DNA of 64,000 bases, from positions 124,001 to 188,000 of the forward strand of contig CANMPL010000005.1 of assembly GCA_947499715.1 (NCBI GenBank). Reading direction: 5' to 3'. This DNA is from an uncultured Paracoccaceae bacterium. GTDB taxonomy: Bacteria; Pseudomonadota; Alphaproteobacteria; Rhodobacterales; Rhodobacteraceae. Numbering within the stretch: position 1 is the stretch's first letter; the number at the start of each line of letters is the position of its first letter. The notes below the pieces were generated by a model. The model did no database searches, was not told where the DNA came from, and worked only from the letters and a program-made list of their open reading frames with translations. The position numbers were made by a program, and so were the translations under genes. Shown here piece by piece: positions 41,892 through 51,063 of this stretch.

Positions 41892-44567
41892 TTAGCGGCC
41901 CAGCGACCACCAACCTTTGCGTTTTGGCTTGTCTGCCTCTGGCGCTTTGGTTTCAACGGGTTCTGCAACTGGCGCAGGTTCAGGCGCAGGCTCTGCCGCG
42001 GGTGCTTCCGCTACGACTTCCATCGCCTTGGTTTCAGGCGCGGCGATCGTTTCGGGCTCGGATGCAGCGGGCTCTGCCTTTTTGCGAGCGCGTGGTTTGC
42101 GCTTGGGCTTTGGCTTTTCCTCAGGCTCCACTTCTGGCGCGGCCTCTGGTGTTGCTTCTGCCTCGGCCGGTGCAGCCTCTTCGGGCGTGTCCGCCTTTTT
42201 GCGCCGTGTACGCGTGCGTTTTGGCTTTTCTACAGGCGCTTCTTCAGCTGTGGGCGTTTCGGGCTCAGCCGTTGCGACATCAGCGTCTGAACTCACCTCT
42301 GCGGCGACCTCAGGCTCTGCCTTTTTGCGGCGGGAGCGGGTGCGCTTGGGCTTTTCAGCGGGCACGTCTTCTGGATTGGCATCAGCCTCAACCGGTGCTT
42401 CAGCCGTGACAGGCGCGTCTTGGGCGACCTCAGTGTCAGAAGCTGCCGCCTGTTGGTCTTCACCGCCCTGCTGTTCGCCTTGGGCATCAGCACCGCCGCC
42501 CCCGCGCCGCCGCCGCCGACGACGACGGCGTTTTTTGGGCCGATCTTCACCGTCACCTTGTACGTTTTGAACCTCGTCCTCTTCCTCGTCCGGGGTTTCG
42601 GTGACAAGGTCTTCATCCTCGTCCATCATGATGGCAGTTGAGACGACAACGGGTGTGGCGTCCGGGACGACACGCGTGGCTGTCTTGAACTTTTCGATGA
42701 CAAAATCAGGTGACACCATCGTGGGATCACATTCGATCCGCACCGACATGCCATAACGCCCTTCGATCTCGGCCATGTGTTCGCGCTTGCTGTTCATGAG
42801 GAAGTTGGCGATGGACACAGGCGCTTTGATCAGCACCTCTTTGGAGCGGCCACGCACGCCTTCTTCTTCCAACTGACGCAGAATGTTCAGCGCGACGTTA
42901 TCGTCAGAGCGCAAAAGGCCCGTGCCGTGGCAATGGCTACACATCTGGGTCGTCGCCTCGAGCATACCGGGGCGCAGACGCTGACGCGACATTTCCATCA
43001 GGCCAAAGCCGGAAATCCGGCCCACCTGAATGCGGGCGCGGTCGGTCTTGAGCTTATCCTTGAAGCGCTTTTCGACGGCCGTATTGTTCCGCCGTTCGTC
43101 CATGTCGATGTAGTCGATGACGATCAGACCGGCGAGGTCGCGCAGGCGCAATTGGCGTGCGACTTCATCGGCGGCCTCAAGGTTGGTCTTGAGCGCGGTT
43201 TGCTCAATCGAACCTTCTTTGGTGGCGCGGCCAGAGTTCACGTCAATGGCGACAAGCGCTTCGGTGATGCCGATCACGATATAGCCGCCTGATGGCAGCT
43301 GAACGGTCGGGTTGAACATACCGGCAAGGTAGCCTTCGACCTGATAGCGGGCGTAAAGCGGCAGTTGTTCGGCGTAGTGTTTCACGTTCTTGGCGTGGGA
43401 CGGCATGATCATTTTCATGAAGTCCTTGGCCTCGCGGTAGCCCACGTCGCCAGCCACGATCACTTCGTCGATCTCTTTGGAATAGAGGTCGCGAATGGAG
43501 CGTTTGATCAGGTTGCCTTCTTCATAGATCCGTGCGGGTGCGATGGACTTCAGCGTCAGCTCGCGGATCTGTTCCCACATGCGTTGCAGATATTCATAAT
43601 CGCGCTTGATCTCGGATTTGGTGCGTTGTGACCCGGCGGTGCGAATGATCAGGCCAGCGCCTTCTGGCACCTCCATGACATTTGCAATCTCTTTCAGCTT
43701 TTTGCGATCCGCAGCATTGGTGATCTTGCGGCTGATGCCACCACCACGTGCGGTGTTTGGCATGAGGACACAATAGCGACCGGCCAACGACAGGTATGTG
43801 GTCAGCGCGGCACCTTTGTTGCCACGCTCTTCCTTGACGACCTGCACCAGCAGGATTTGACGGACCTTGACGACTTCCTGGATCTTGTAGCGCTTGGGGC
43901 GCGGTTTACGGACCGGGCGCACCTCGTCGGTGTCATCTTCCTTGGCGACGCTTTCGATGCTGTCGTCCTTGGCGGTGGCGTCAGCTGTCTTTTCGCTGTC
44001 GTCATCATCGTCGTCGTCGCCGTCATCGACATCGTCTGCGGCAGGCGTTTCGACCGGTGTTTCGGCGACAAGTTCCATCGGGCTGGAACCTTCTTCGCTT
44101 TCATCGAGGTCAATCGTTTCCATGCCCTTGATGTCGCCAGAGGTTTCATCCTCTTCGGTTTCGACCTCTTGGGTCGCAACAGCATCGTCGCTGCTGGCCT
44201 CGGCGGCCTTGGACCGGCTGCGGCGGCGACGTTTCGGCTTTGGCTTTTCGTCCTCATCGTCAGCCTTGAGGCTTTCGGCATATGCCTTTTCCTCGGCGAT
44301 CAGCGCTTCGCGATCGGCCACGGGAATCTGGTAGTAGTCTGGGTGAATTTCCGAGAACGCAAGGAACCCGTGGCGATTGCCACCATAGTCCACGAACGCC
44401 GCCTGCAACGAGGGTTCAACCCGCGTGACCTTGGCTAGATAGATGTTCCCAGCAAGCTGACGCTTGAACTGGCTTTCGAAATCAAATTCCTCGACTTTGT
44501 TTCCGTCGACCACAACAACGCGGGTTTCTTCCGCGTGTGTGGCATCGATTAGCATTTTCTTTGGCAT
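41892..44567 (-). CDS. rne: ribonuclease E/G
   Basis: The 891-residue endoribonuclease starts MPKKMLIDATHAEETRVVVVDG. The S1 RNA-binding domain (about 35-285) is split by an acidic and basic low-complexity insert (about 95-225, with an Asp run at 184-190). The catalytic region has DNase I-like Asp residues in VAIDVNSGRATKEGSIEQTA and LIVIDYIDMDERR, and a zinc-link MCSHCHGTG. The C-terminal part (about 690-891) is disordered, with three Arg/Lys-rich blocks EKPKRTRxRRKKA alternating with acidic stretches, likely RNA- or partner-binding (degradosome) motifs. The start could also be the ATG two codons upstream (MDTMPKK). Confidence 0.95.
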   Translation of the reverse strand: MPKKMLIDATHAEETRVVVVDGNKVEEFDFESQFKRQLAGNIYLAKVTRVEPSLQAAFVDYGGNRHGFLAFSEIHPDYYQIPVADREALIAEEKAYAESLKADDEDEKPKPKRRRRSRSKAAEASSDDAVATQEVETEEDETSGDIKGMETIDLDESEEGSSPMELVAETPVETPAADDVDDGDDDDDDDSEKTADATAKDDSIESVAKEDDTDEVRPVRKPRPKRYKIQEVVKVRQILLVQVVKEERGNKGAALTTYLSLAGRYCVLMPNTARGGGISRKITNAADRKKLKEIANVMEVPEGAGLIIRTAGSQRTKSEIKRDYEYLQRMWEQIRELTLKSIAPARIYEEGNLIKRSIRDLYSKEIDEVIVAGDVGYREAKDFMKMIMPSHAKNVKHYAEQLPLYARYQVEGYLAGMFNPTVQLPSGGYIVIGITEALVAIDVNSGRATKEGSIEQTALKTNLEAADEVARQLRLRDLAGLIVIDYIDMDERRNNTAVEKRFKDKLKTDRARIQVGRISGFGLMEMSRQRLRPGMLEATTQMCSHCHGTGLLRSDDNVALNILRQLEEEGVRGRSKEVLIKAPVSIANFLMNSKREHMAEIEGRYGMSVRIECDPTMVSPDFVIEKFKTATRVVPDATPVVVSTAIMMDEDEDLVTETPDEEEDEVQNVQGDGEDRPKKRRRRRRRRRGGGGADAQGEQQGGEDQQAAASDTEVAQDAPVTAEAPVEADANPEDVPAEKPKRTRSRRKKAEPEVAAEVSSDADVATAEPETPTAEEAPVEKPKRTRTRRKKADTPEEAAPAEAEATPEAAPEVEPEEKPKPKRKPRARKKAEPAASEPETIAAPETKAMEVVAEAPAAEPAPEPAPVAEPVETKAPEADKPKRKGWWSLGR

Positions 44568-44984
44568 TGTATCCATTCGCACATCGCACGGCATCGCCCC
44601 CGGGGGGGGCTTTGGTTCGTTTGACATGTCTGATTTGGGCGATCACAGCGCGGGCAGCGACCCGGCCCCTTGGGGCGTGGTTCAGGCTGCCTGTATGTTG
44701 CGCGCTTTGCATCGCGTTTCTTCTCCGACCGCGTGGGGTGCGGCCCGTTCATGGCCCGGCTCTGCACAAAAACACGTGCGACCAGGGCGTTCTTCTGACC
44801 CGTTTGGGTCAAATCAGCTGCCAGATGTGGGGTGTCCCTTGCATCGGGCAGAGAATCTCACCGGATGGCACCAAGCATCGTCGCAAGGACATCCGTACCT
44901 CTACATAAGTCACAGCGCTGTCATAAAACAAGACGTGATCGCATCAATCGTGCAATCGGACCCGCGCCAAGCGACCGATCTGAC
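44568..44984 (-). promoter_or_regulatory. 417-bp leader/promoter region of rne
   Basis: No gene is supported here on either strand. The region precedes rne and probably contains its promoter and a long 5' untranslated leader. A GC-only hairpin (GCCCCC/GGGGGC, 3-nt loop, 44596-44610) with an 8-G run lies about 30 nt before the start codon. In E. coli the rne leader folds into structures that RNase E itself cuts to control its own level; a similar feedback is inferred here. Confidence 0.5.
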
Positions 44985-45656
44985 CTATTGCGTGCCCTCA
45001 GCGCAACCGTCTAGCCCGACATCCCGATTTGAAAGCGGCGCGCATGTTCCAGCCAAGAGCCGTGCAATTCGCCCGATACGGTCTTGCAGACCGGCATCGG
45101 ACTTTCCCAGTGCAAGGTCACGCGGGGCGATCATGACGGCAACAAGCGCGATGAATTGATCTTTGCTGATTTGTTGCGGCGGCAATCCGTAGTGTGCCTC
45201 GCTTGCCGCAAAAAGCCCGGTGATCCAATTCCCGTCCGGCCCCCGCCCCATCGACACGGTTTCAAGAAACAACGTCAGGATCTGCGGCTTGGTCAAACCC
45301 TTTTCAAGCCCAATCGCATAGGTGGTTTGACGCAACTTTCGATAACCGGGAATGAACTCGTCAAAAGCTTGGCGTTTTGACAGGGACTGCGTGATTGTCG
45401 TGATGCCAGCGCCCGGCGTGGTGAAGTCAAAGCCGACATGGGTGTAAAAAGCGGGGTCCTCAACCGCGATCAGGATGGCCCGGTGATCAAGCCCCAAGTC
45501 AGAATCCCCCTGCCCCAATGCGATCAGTTCGTCTGCGCGCTGCGCCAGCGGCACAGCATCGCGCAGGCCATCACGATAGCCAATCCAGCCATAAACCACA
45601 CTCGCCAAAAGGCAGAGCAGCAAAAGCCCCCCAATGAACCGCAACGCTTTTCGCAT
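44985..45656 (-). CDS. GT51 biosynthetic peptidoglycan transglycosylase-like protein
   Basis: The 223-residue protein has an N-terminal membrane anchor (FIGGLLLLCLLASVVYGWIGY) and a GT51 domain with AVEDPAFYTHVGFDF (catalytic Glu in the ED pair) and GITTITQSLSKR, followed by KGLTKPQILTLFLETVSMG. It polymerises lipid II glycan chains like MtgA but lacks a transpeptidase domain. It is shorter and more divergent than E. coli MtgA; the usual TITQQL reads TITQSL. It overlaps no neighbour; dctD ends 4 bp upstream, so it may be cotranscribed with the dct pair. Confidence 0.82.
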   Translation of the reverse strand: MRKALRFIGGLLLLCLLASVVYGWIGYRDGLRDAVPLAQRADELIALGQGDSDLGLDHRAILIAVEDPAFYTHVGFDFTTPGAGITTITQSLSKRQAFDEFIPGYRKLRQTTYAIGLEKGLTKPQILTLFLETVSMGRGPDGNWITGLFAASEAHYGLPPQQISKDQFIALVAVMIAPRDLALGKSDAGLQDRIGRIARLLAGTCAPLSNRDVGLDGCAEGTQ

Positions 45657-45659
45657 AGG

Positions 45660-46994
45660 TCAGTTCAAATAGTCAGATCGGGTCAGACCGTACTTAGCCA
45701 TCTTTTCATTCAAGGTCCGGCGTGGCAGGCAAAGCTCTTCCATCACCGCGACAATGCTGCCTTTGTGACGGCGCATCGTGTTGTCGATCAACATCCGCTC
45801 GAACGCTTCGACGAATTCCTTCAGTGGCTTGCCTTCGGTCGTCATCGCGGGTCGGGCTTCCTCGGTGTCGGCCATCAAAAGCGATGCGATTGACCCCGTG
45901 CCGCGCCGGTTTTGTAGCACTGCACGTTCGGCCACGTTGATCAGCTGGCGCACGTTGCCTGGCCAAGGGGCCTGCAATAGTTGCGCGGCTTCCTGGGCCG
46001 AAACCTCTGGCGCGTCGCATCCGTATTCATCGGCGAATTGTTCCGACAACCGGGTAAAGAGCGATAGAATATCCTCGCCCCGTTGGCGCAGGGGCGGCAC
46101 CACGATCTTAAGGGCGGCAAGCCGGTAAAACAGATCGGGACGCAGCACGCTTTCGCATGTTTTGTCCTGCTCTTGCAGATTGCAGATCGCAACGATCCGG
46201 GTTTCCGCTGGATTTCCCTGTTCGTTGATCGCTGTCAGCAAACGCGCCTGAAGCGCATGGCTGAGCGCTTCGATCCCTTCCAGCACCAATGTGCCGCCGC
46301 GCGCTTCTTCCATCGCCGGAATCGGCTCATCCTCTTGCGCCGGGCCGAAAAGCCTGCGCGACAGCGCGTCTTCTTCATAGGCGGAACAGGCGACAAGGGT
46401 GAATTTCTTTGATGCCCGCGCGCCCACGGCGTGAAGGGCATGGGCAACGAGTGTCTTGCCTGTGCCTGTTTCCCCTTCGATCAGGACATGCCCATCGGCC
46501 TGACCCAGATCCAGAATATCCTCTTTCAGACGTTCCATCGGTGGGCTTTGGCCGATTAGCTTTTGCATGATGGCCGTGCCGTCGGACAATTCTTTGCGCA
46601 GCGCGCGGTTATCAAGGGTCAGACGCCGTGCTGTGGTGGCGCGCTTGGCCAGTTCCGTCATCCGGTCGGGGTTGAACGGCTTTTCGAGGAAATCGAATGC
46701 GCCGACGCGCATCGCCTCAACCGCCATGGGCACGTCGCCGTGACCGGTGATCATGATGACAGGCAAAGCACTATCCACGCCCTTGATCTTTTTGAGGAAC
46801 TGCATCCCGTCCATACCCGGCATCTTGATGTCGCTGACGACAATCCCGGGAAAATCCTGCCCAACACCGCGCAGCGCGTCTTCGGCGCTTGCATAGGTCT
46901 CTGTGTCGAAGCCTGACAGCGCCAGCCACTGGCTGATCGACTGCCGCATATCTTTTTCGTCGTCCACAATGGCGATCTTCATGGCCTTGCTCAT
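45660..46994 (-). CDS. dctD: DctD-like response regulator with degenerate AAA+ domain
   Basis: The 444-residue protein has a receiver domain (acidic DDE at 11-13, phosphoacceptor Asp55, Lys105), an AAA+ domain (Walker A GETGTGKT at 174-181) and a Fis-type helix-turn-helix (VAVMEELCLPRRTLNEKMAKYG). The loop that normally contains GAFTGA reads FGPAQEDEPIPA (about 216-227), and Walker B reads GTLVLEGIE instead of GTLFLDEIG. It therefore probably cannot activate sigma-54 polymerase in the usual way. The R. capsulatus NtrC, which also lacks GAFTGA, works with sigma-70; a similar mode is inferred. dctB follows upstream by 12 bp. Confidence 0.9.
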   Translation of the reverse strand: MSKAMKIAIVDDEKDMRQSISQWLALSGFDTETYASAEDALRGVGQDFPGIVVSDIKMPGMDGMQFLKKIKGVDSALPVIMITGHGDVPMAVEAMRVGAFDFLEKPFNPDRMTELAKRATTARRLTLDNRALRKELSDGTAIMQKLIGQSPPMERLKEDILDLGQADGHVLIEGETGTGKTLVAHALHAVGARASKKFTLVACSAYEEDALSRRLFGPAQEDEPIPAMEEARGGTLVLEGIEALSHALQARLLTAINEQGNPAETRIVAICNLQEQDKTCESVLRPDLFYRLAALKIVVPPLRQRGEDILSLFTRLSEQFADEYGCDAPEVSAQEAAQLLQAPWPGNVRQLINVAERAVLQNRRGTGSIASLLMADTEEARPAMTTEGKPLKEFVEAFERMLIDNTMRRHKGSIVAVMEELCLPRRTLNEKMAKYGLTRSDYLN

Positions 46995-47006
46995 GTGTTC
47001 GCTCCT

Positions 47007-48761
47007 TTATTCTGCCGCCGCGACTTGATCGCGATAGATCGGCAACCTGACCTCAAACACCGCACCGCCATGCGCGCCGTTGCGCGCCGTCAGCCGGCCC
47101 CCTAAATCGTTCACAATGCCCGAGGAGATGGCAAGGCCCAGCCCCACCCCATCACCGGGCTGTTTGGTGGTGTAGAACGGTTCAAACAGGTTATCGAGGT
47201 CTTCGATCCCTTTGCCGTTGTCCCGCACCGTTAACGTCATTTCATCACCCGCAGCCAAGATCACATCAATGCGCGGATCTCGGACTGATTTGGTGGCATC
47301 AAGCGCGTTTCGCAACAGGTTGATGATCACTTGTTCGAGACGCAGCCTATCACCGAAAATCAACGGCACATCTGAGGGCAGCGTGCGGCTGATTTCGACG
47401 TGCCGGGTCTTGAGCTGAGGTTCCATCATTGCAAGCGCGGCGCTTACGGCGGCCCTTGTATCAACGGGTTCAAAGGCATCCGCACCCTTGCGCGCATAGG
47501 ATTTCAACTGCCGCGTAATGGCGCCCATGCGTTCGATCAGATCGTCGATACGCTGGAACGATGACAGAGCTTCATCGGGGCGTTTGCGTTGCAGCAAAAG
47601 CCGGGCCCCAGCGAGGTATGTTTTCATCGCCGCCAGCGGCTGATTAAGCTCGTGGCTGACGGCCGCTGACATTTCGCCCAAGGCCGCAAGTTTCGACGTC
47701 TGGGCCACGGTTTGTTCGGCCACTTCCAGGTTCTTTTCGACCTTCTCACGTTCGGCGATTTCCCGCTGGAGCGCCACGTTCAATGCGCGCAACTCTGCCG
47801 ACTCGCGCTGGAAAAACACCAAACGGGACGCGGTCTTGCGCGAAGACCCCCAAAACAGCAGTGCCAGCAGAATCGCGAATCCCATGACCTCGATCGCCAA
47901 AACTGAATTCACCCGCTCTCGGACCGACGAATAGGCGGTAAAGCTGACCATGCGCCAACCCTGAAATGGCACCCGCGCCTCACGACGCAACACAGCCTCG
48001 CCCGCCAGATAGGCATCAGCAGGAAGTGCGGCCCAATCGGTCGTGGCCCGGATCGCACGTTCAATTGCCGAAGGCGCAGATGCGCGCTCCAATGCAGCGG
48101 CCTCTTCCAGCCCGCGCCAGCGCGGTTCGGTCGACAGAATGATGGTGCCCTCGCTATCGGTCACGAAAACCGCGTCCGTCACGCCCGCCCAGCCACGCTC
48201 AAGCTTTTGCAAATCCACCTCAACCGCGATCACGCCTAAAGTGGTGGAGCCCGCTGACATTTTGCGCGAATAAACAGAGACATAGCCGCCATCCTCGGTC
48301 GTTTCGTTGGTAAAGATCGTGTCATTGCTGCGTAGCGCGCTCAGGAAATACGACTGTGAGCGATGGGTTTCGCCAAGCCGATTACGATCTGTTGCGGCGA
48401 CCACGCGCCCGTCTTTGTCGAACAAGACAAGCGACGCCGCGCCAATCTCATCCACAAAGGACAATAGCCGCGCGGTCGAAAGCGAGAAGTCGGAGCTATC
48501 GAGTGCACGCAGCAGTTCGGGGTCGCGCGCCAAAAGCTGTGGCACGATGGAATTGCGCTGTAGCTCGCTCATCAGGTTGGCGACATAAAGCGTCAGGCGC
48601 ACCTCTGCCCGGTTGCGGGTGTTTTCGGTAAAGCGTTCGGTCAGCAACTGGTTAGTGACGGCAATCACAAGCACGCCAAAGGCGGCCAACAGCAAGACGG
48701 CAACGCGCAATCGCCAACCTGCCTTGCGCCATCCAAAGCGCGATGTGTTTTGCTTGCTCAT
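47007..48761 (-). CDS. dctB: DctB-type sensor histidine kinase
   Basis: The 584-residue kinase has two membrane segments (about 16-36 and 275-297), a periplasmic double-Cache sensor domain between them, a coiled-coil linker (about 320-360), a HisKA domain with MSAAVSHELNQPLAAMKTYL, and a HATPase domain (VIINLLRNALDA; GVGLGLAISSGIVNDLGG). Family members sense C4-dicarboxylates with a Dct transporter. No dctP/Q/M or dctA gene lies in the window, so the ligand is not certain. Confidence 0.92.
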   Translation of the reverse strand: MSKQNTSRFGWRKAGWRLRVAVLLLAAFGVLVIAVTNQLLTERFTENTRNRAEVRLTLYVANLMSELQRNSIVPQLLARDPELLRALDSSDFSLSTARLLSFVDEIGAASLVLFDKDGRVVAATDRNRLGETHRSQSYFLSALRSNDTIFTNETTEDGGYVSVYSRKMSAGSTTLGVIAVEVDLQKLERGWAGVTDAVFVTDSEGTIILSTEPRWRGLEEAAALERASAPSAIERAIRATTDWAALPADAYLAGEAVLRREARVPFQGWRMVSFTAYSSVRERVNSVLAIEVMGFAILLALLFWGSSRKTASRLVFFQRESAELRALNVALQREIAEREKVEKNLEVAEQTVAQTSKLAALGEMSAAVSHELNQPLAAMKTYLAGARLLLQRKRPDEALSSFQRIDDLIERMGAITRQLKSYARKGADAFEPVDTRAAVSAALAMMEPQLKTRHVEISRTLPSDVPLIFGDRLRLEQVIINLLRNALDATKSVRDPRIDVILAAGDEMTLTVRDNGKGIEDLDNLFEPFYTTKQPGDGVGLGLAISSGIVNDLGGRLTARNGAHGGAVFEVRLPIYRDQVAAAE

Positions 48762-48807
48762 GGTGCCAAACTACGCTGACGCCCACCTACCGGCAAGCAA
48801 GCCCGGC

Positions 48808-49473
48808 TTAGGCTTGCGCAAATTGGCCGATAAGTCCGCGGAACAGTGCCTGCCCGTCGGTGCCACCGTGGCCATGATCCACCGCACGCTCTGGGTGGGG
48901 CATCATCCCAAGCACGCGGCGGTTTTCGGACAAGACCCCCGCGATATCCGCAACAGACCCGTTAGGGTTGTCGCCGTAGGTAAAGGCCACGCGATCGGTG
49001 TCCTGCAGTGTTGCCAGGGTTGTGGCGTCTGCTGTGTAATTTCCGTCGTGGTGCGCGATTGGAAAATGCACGCTATCACCTGCGTTATAGCCTTCGGTGA
49101 AAGCGCTTTGCGACGTCTTCACTGTCAAAGGCGAAGTTTTGCAGACAAATTTCAAACCGGCATTGCGCATCAGAGCCCCCGGCAGCAGCCCGGTTTCGGT
49201 CAGCACTTGAAATCCGTTACAAACGCCAAGCGCATATCCGCCGCGTTCCACGTGTGAAATCAATGCCTTGCAGATCGGACTTTGCGCAGCAATCGCGCCA
49301 CAACGCAAATAGTCGCCAAAGGAAAAGCCGCCCGGCACAGCAACCAGATCAACCTTTGGCAGATCGCTGTCCTTGTGCCAGATCATGGTGACGTCGGCGC
49401 CTGCCGCTTTCAACGCGACGGCCATGTCCCGGTCGCAGTTGGAACCGGGAAAAACAATGACCGCAGCCTTCAC
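48808..49473 (-). CDS. purQ: phosphoribosylformylglycinamidine synthase subunit PurQ
   Basis: The 221-residue glutaminase subunit has [16 protein letters not shown], the nucleophile Cys in [14 protein letters not shown] and the His/Glu pair in [12 protein letters not shown]. It supplies ammonia to PurL with PurS as bridge in step 4 of purine synthesis. The start is a GTG at 49473 with GGAAGTGCT before it; the GTG overlaps the purS TGA by 4 bp. An ATG start further upstream would run through purS. Confidence 0.95.
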   Translation of the reverse strand: MKAAVIVFPGSNCDRDMAVALKAAGADVTMIWHKDSDLPKVDLVAVPGGFSFGDYLRCGAIAAQSPICKALISHVERGGYALGVCNGFQVLTETGLLPGALMRNAGLKFVCKTSPLTVKTSQSAFTEGYNAGDSVHFPIAHHDGNYTADATTLATLQDTDRVAFTYGDNPNGSVADIAGVLSENRRVLGMMPHPERAVDHGHGGTDGQALFRGLIGQFAQA

Positions 49474-49700
49474 AGCACTTCCACCCGGTAGCTTTCGATC
49501 ACCGTATTTGCGAGCAGTTTGTCGCACATCTGGTTGATCGTCGCCTCATCCGTGCCATCCGCCAAATCAAGCTCGATCACCTTGCCCTGGCGGACACCAT
49601 TGACCCCATCAAAGCCGAGGCTTCCGAGCGCGTGGCGGATTGCCTCGCCTTGCGGGTCAAGCACACCTGACTTCAGCATAACGTGAACTTTGGCTTTCAT
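49470..49700 (-). CDS. purS: phosphoribosylformylglycinamidine synthase subunit PurS
   Basis: The 76-residue protein has the PurS pattern [37 protein letters not shown] and a C-terminal strand [10 protein letters not shown]. It bridges PurL and PurQ in the FGAM synthase complex. It lies 13 bp after purC and overlaps purQ. Confidence 0.95.
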   Translation of the reverse strand: MKAKVHVMLKSGVLDPQGEAIRHALGSLGFDGVNGVRQGKVIELDLADGTDEATINQMCDKLLANTVIESYRVEVL

Positions 49701-49713
49701 GTCATTGGGATCC

Positions 49714-50478
49714 TTAGTTTATCAGCGTGGGCTTTGTTGGTGCATGAGTCACATTGCTTGGCAATACGCCAAGCCGTTTTGCGACCTCGGTATAGGCGTC
49801 GGCCAGCGATCCAAGATCGCGCCGGAAGACATCTTTGTCCAATTTTTGGCCGGTTTCGACATCCCAGAGGCGACAGCTGTCGGGGCTGATCTCATCCGCG
49901 ACGATCAAACGTTGAAAATCACCGTCCCAAACCCGGCCAACTTCGATTTTGAAATCAACCAGCTTGATGCCAACGCCATGCATGATGCCCGACATAAAGT
50001 CATTCACCCGCAGGGCGATGCTGACAATATCATCCAGATCCTGCTGGCTGGCCCAGCCAAATGCGATGATATATTCCTCTGGCACGAGTGGATCACCCAG
50101 TGCATCGTCCTTGTAGGAAAACTCGACAATCGGACGAGGCAGCGCTGCGCCCTCTTCCATGCCCATCCGTTTGGCCATGGATCCGGCCGCCACGTTACGC
50201 ACAATGACCTCAAGCGGAATAATTTCGACCTGGCGGATCAGCTGTTCGCGCATGTTCAGACGCTTGATAAAGTGCGTCGGGATGCCGATGCCCGCCAGCC
50301 CAAGCATAAAGAACTCTGACAAACGGTTGTTCAGGACCCCTTTGCCTTCGATCACCGCCTTTTTTTCAGCGTTGTAGGCTGTCGCGTCATCCTTGAAATA
50401 TTGCACAAAGGTACCCGGTTCTGGCCCTTCGTACAGGATTTTCGCTTTGCCTTCGTAGATCAATTTGCGGCGTGCCAT
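49714..50478 (-). CDS. purC: SAICAR synthetase
   Basis: The 254-residue enzyme joins CAIR and aspartate with ATP. It shows [16 protein letters not shown] at the N-terminus, [24 protein letters not shown] and [16 protein letters not shown]. It heads the purC-purS-purQ operon and is divergent from the ATPase zeta subunit gene, with 135 bp between them. The ATG at 50478 matches the conserved start. Confidence 0.96.
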   Translation of the reverse strand: MARRKLIYEGKAKILYEGPEPGTFVQYFKDDATAYNAEKKAVIEGKGVLNNRLSEFFMLGLAGIGIPTHFIKRLNMREQLIRQVEIIPLEVIVRNVAAGSMAKRMGMEEGAALPRPIVEFSYKDDALGDPLVPEEYIIAFGWASQQDLDDIVSIALRVNDFMSGIMHGVGIKLVDFKIEVGRVWDGDFQRLIVADEISPDSCRLWDVETGQKLDKDVFRRDLGSLADAYTEVAKRLGVLPSNVTHAPTKPTLIN

Positions 50479-50613
50479 CTTGGTGCCTCGCGTCAGGGGC
50501 CGCCCGGCGTGGGCCGCCAATTGCGTGCCTCTTACGACAAGCCCCCCTTGCGGGCAAGCGGTAGCGGGGGCATATCAAGAGGAAGATCGAATTTCTGTCA
50601 AAAGGATACCCAA

Positions 50614-50928
50614 ATGAGCAGCATGAAAGATCGCGAAAACGCGTTTGAGAACAAATTCGCCCATGATGCAGAGATGCAATTCAAGGCCGAGGCCCGCCGC
50701 AACAAGCTTTTGGGCCTTTGGGCCGCCGACTTGATGGGCAAATCGAGCGATGAAGCTGCGGAATACGCCAAAGAAGTCATCAAGGCCGATTTTGAAGAGG
50801 CCGGCGACGAAGACGTTTACCGCAAAGTGAGCGGTGATCTGGGTGATAAAGCAGAAGAAGCGACGATCCGCGCCAAAATGGTTGAACTGATGGGCGTTGC
50901 CAAAGCGCAATTGGTTGACGAAGCCTGA
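50614..50928 (+). CDS. F1-ATPase inhibitor zeta subunit (DUF1476)
   Basis: The 104-residue protein begins MSSMKDRENAFENKFAHD, followed by AEMQFKAEARRNKLLGLWAADLMG and a helical C-terminal half. It matches the DUF1476 family, whose Paracoccus member is the zeta subunit that inhibits ATP hydrolysis by the alphaproteobacterial F1-ATPase. The N-terminal segment is the inhibitory helix. No atp genes are adjacent, as is usual for this gene. The ATG follows AAAAGGATACCCAA, and an intrinsic terminator follows the stop. Confidence 0.92.
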   Translation: MSSMKDRENAFENKFAHDAEMQFKAEARRNKLLGLWAADLMGKSSDEAAEYAKEVIKADFEEAGDEDVYRKVSGDLGDKAEEATIRAKMVELMGVAKAQLVDEA

Positions 50929-50943
50929 TCAACTTGAGCTAAA

Positions 50944-50989
50944 TCAGATTGATAATCTGACGGCCTGCCCCGCTATATTCGGGGCAGGC
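50944..50989 (+). terminator. terminator region after the zeta subunit gene
   Basis: Two hairpins follow each other: TCAGATT/AATCTGA (7 bp, loop GAT, 50944-50960) and GCCTGCCCCG/CGGGGCAGGC (10 bp, loop CTATATT, 50963-50989). The second is a strong GC stem; the downstream TGTCGTTGTATTAAGG is moderately T-rich. It separates the zeta gene from the MprF-like gene. Confidence 0.75.
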
Positions 50990-51063
50990 TGTCGTTGTAT
51001 TAAGGGTTGTTTTAGATCCCGCCACTAGCCCTAGACCCCGCGGATGTGTGGTGAGAGGGTTTG

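Noticed and set aside
42060-42520. Repeated DNA in the 3' part of rne, considered as a tandem or CRISPR-like array.
   Set aside because: Repeats are irregular, in frame and encode basic linear motifs of RNase E; no constant direct repeat with unique spacers of equal length exists.
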